This document shows positions 63,964-64,000 of a DNA stretch of 64,000 nt, one piece after another. The stretch lies in contig JAAYFY010000018.1 in assembly GCA_012728015.1 (NCBI GenBank), positions 1 to 64,000 of the forward strand, given 5' to 3'. Source of the stretch: Clostridiaceae bacterium (GTDB taxonomy: Bacteria > Bacillota > Clostridia > DSM-8532). The notes below the pieces were generated by a model. That model did not search any database. It worked only from the letters and a program-made list of their open reading frames with translations, and was not told the DNA's origin. Made by a program: the position numbers and the translations under genes. Numbering within the stretch: the first letter of the stretch is position 1; the number at the start of each line of letters is the position of its first letter.

Positions 63964-64000
63964 CAGAAACAGCTCCTTTCAACGGATCAATGAGAAATGC

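Overview
The window looks like a chromosome segment of an anaerobic, spore-forming, plant-polysaccharide-degrading member of the Clostridia. Evidence for this: Gram-positive ribosome binding sites (AGGAGG type), lipoprotein signal peptides, two proteins with S-layer homology (SLH) domains, a SPOCS/DUF3794 protein of the spore-coat type, a MocR regulator, an ECF transporter subunit, and many glycoside hydrolases (GH4, GH5, GH10, two GH13, GH31 and a six-hairpin enzyme). The genus cannot be fixed from the sequence alone. No phage, transposase, CRISPR array or rRNA was seen; one tRNA-Ala(CGC) is present.

Layout. 1-8.5 kb: remnant of an acyl-CoA synthetase, a GH10-CBM9 xylanase lipoprotein, a D-lactate-type dehydrogenase, then a decaying stretch (broken PAS-GGDEF gene and a flavodoxin remnant behind an intact nitroreductase), an ANT(6)-like nucleotidyltransferase and a DUF362 protein. 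8.8-9.5 kb: tRNA-Ala with its own promoter and terminator, and a DUF523 gene. 9.5-17.7 kb: a maltodextrin locus, with an intracellular GH13 enzyme divergent from a binding protein-permease-permease-amylase-LacI operon; two LacI-type operators lie between them and no ATPase is encoded. 18.1-24.4 kb: a 2082-residue SLH-anchored phosphoesterase. 24.5-35.4 kb: superoxide dismutase, Gfo/Idh/MocA oxidoreductase, a LacI-like sensor fused to GGDEF, an SLH subtilase, an FAD/Rieske oxidoreductase and a PfkB sugar kinase. 35.6-43.9 kb: MocR regulator plus aminotransferase, YjbQ, a membrane GGDEF protein, acyl-CoA synthetase, ECF S component and a DUF2179 protein. 43.9-46.9 kb: GH4 alpha-galacturonidase (CHEV motif) next to a frameshifted tagaturonate epimerase. 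47-54.4 kb: guaB, six-hairpin glycosidase, HAD phosphatase, DUF3160 remnant, GT4 glycosyltransferase and alpha/beta hydrolase. 54.4-64 kb: GH31, a PanE-like reductase, GH5 cellulase, two convergent spore-type genes, malic enzyme and a CoA-disulfide reductase-rhodanese.

How it fits together. Secreted or surface enzymes (xylanase, GH5, amylase, subtilase, phosphoesterase) open up plant material. Oligosaccharides enter by the ABC importer and are cut inside by GH13, GH31 and GH4 enzymes, then pass through the sugar kinase and fermentative dehydrogenases. Cyclic-di-GMP signalling is represented three times (one copy broken), including one enzyme whose sensor is a soluble sugar-binding fold. Five broken or residual genes show local gene decay, unless some of the frameshifts are assembly errors. 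I did not find a clearly new multi-gene system. The most unusual items are the LacI-type sensor/GGDEF fusion, the giant repeat-built surface phosphatase and the broken uronate route.
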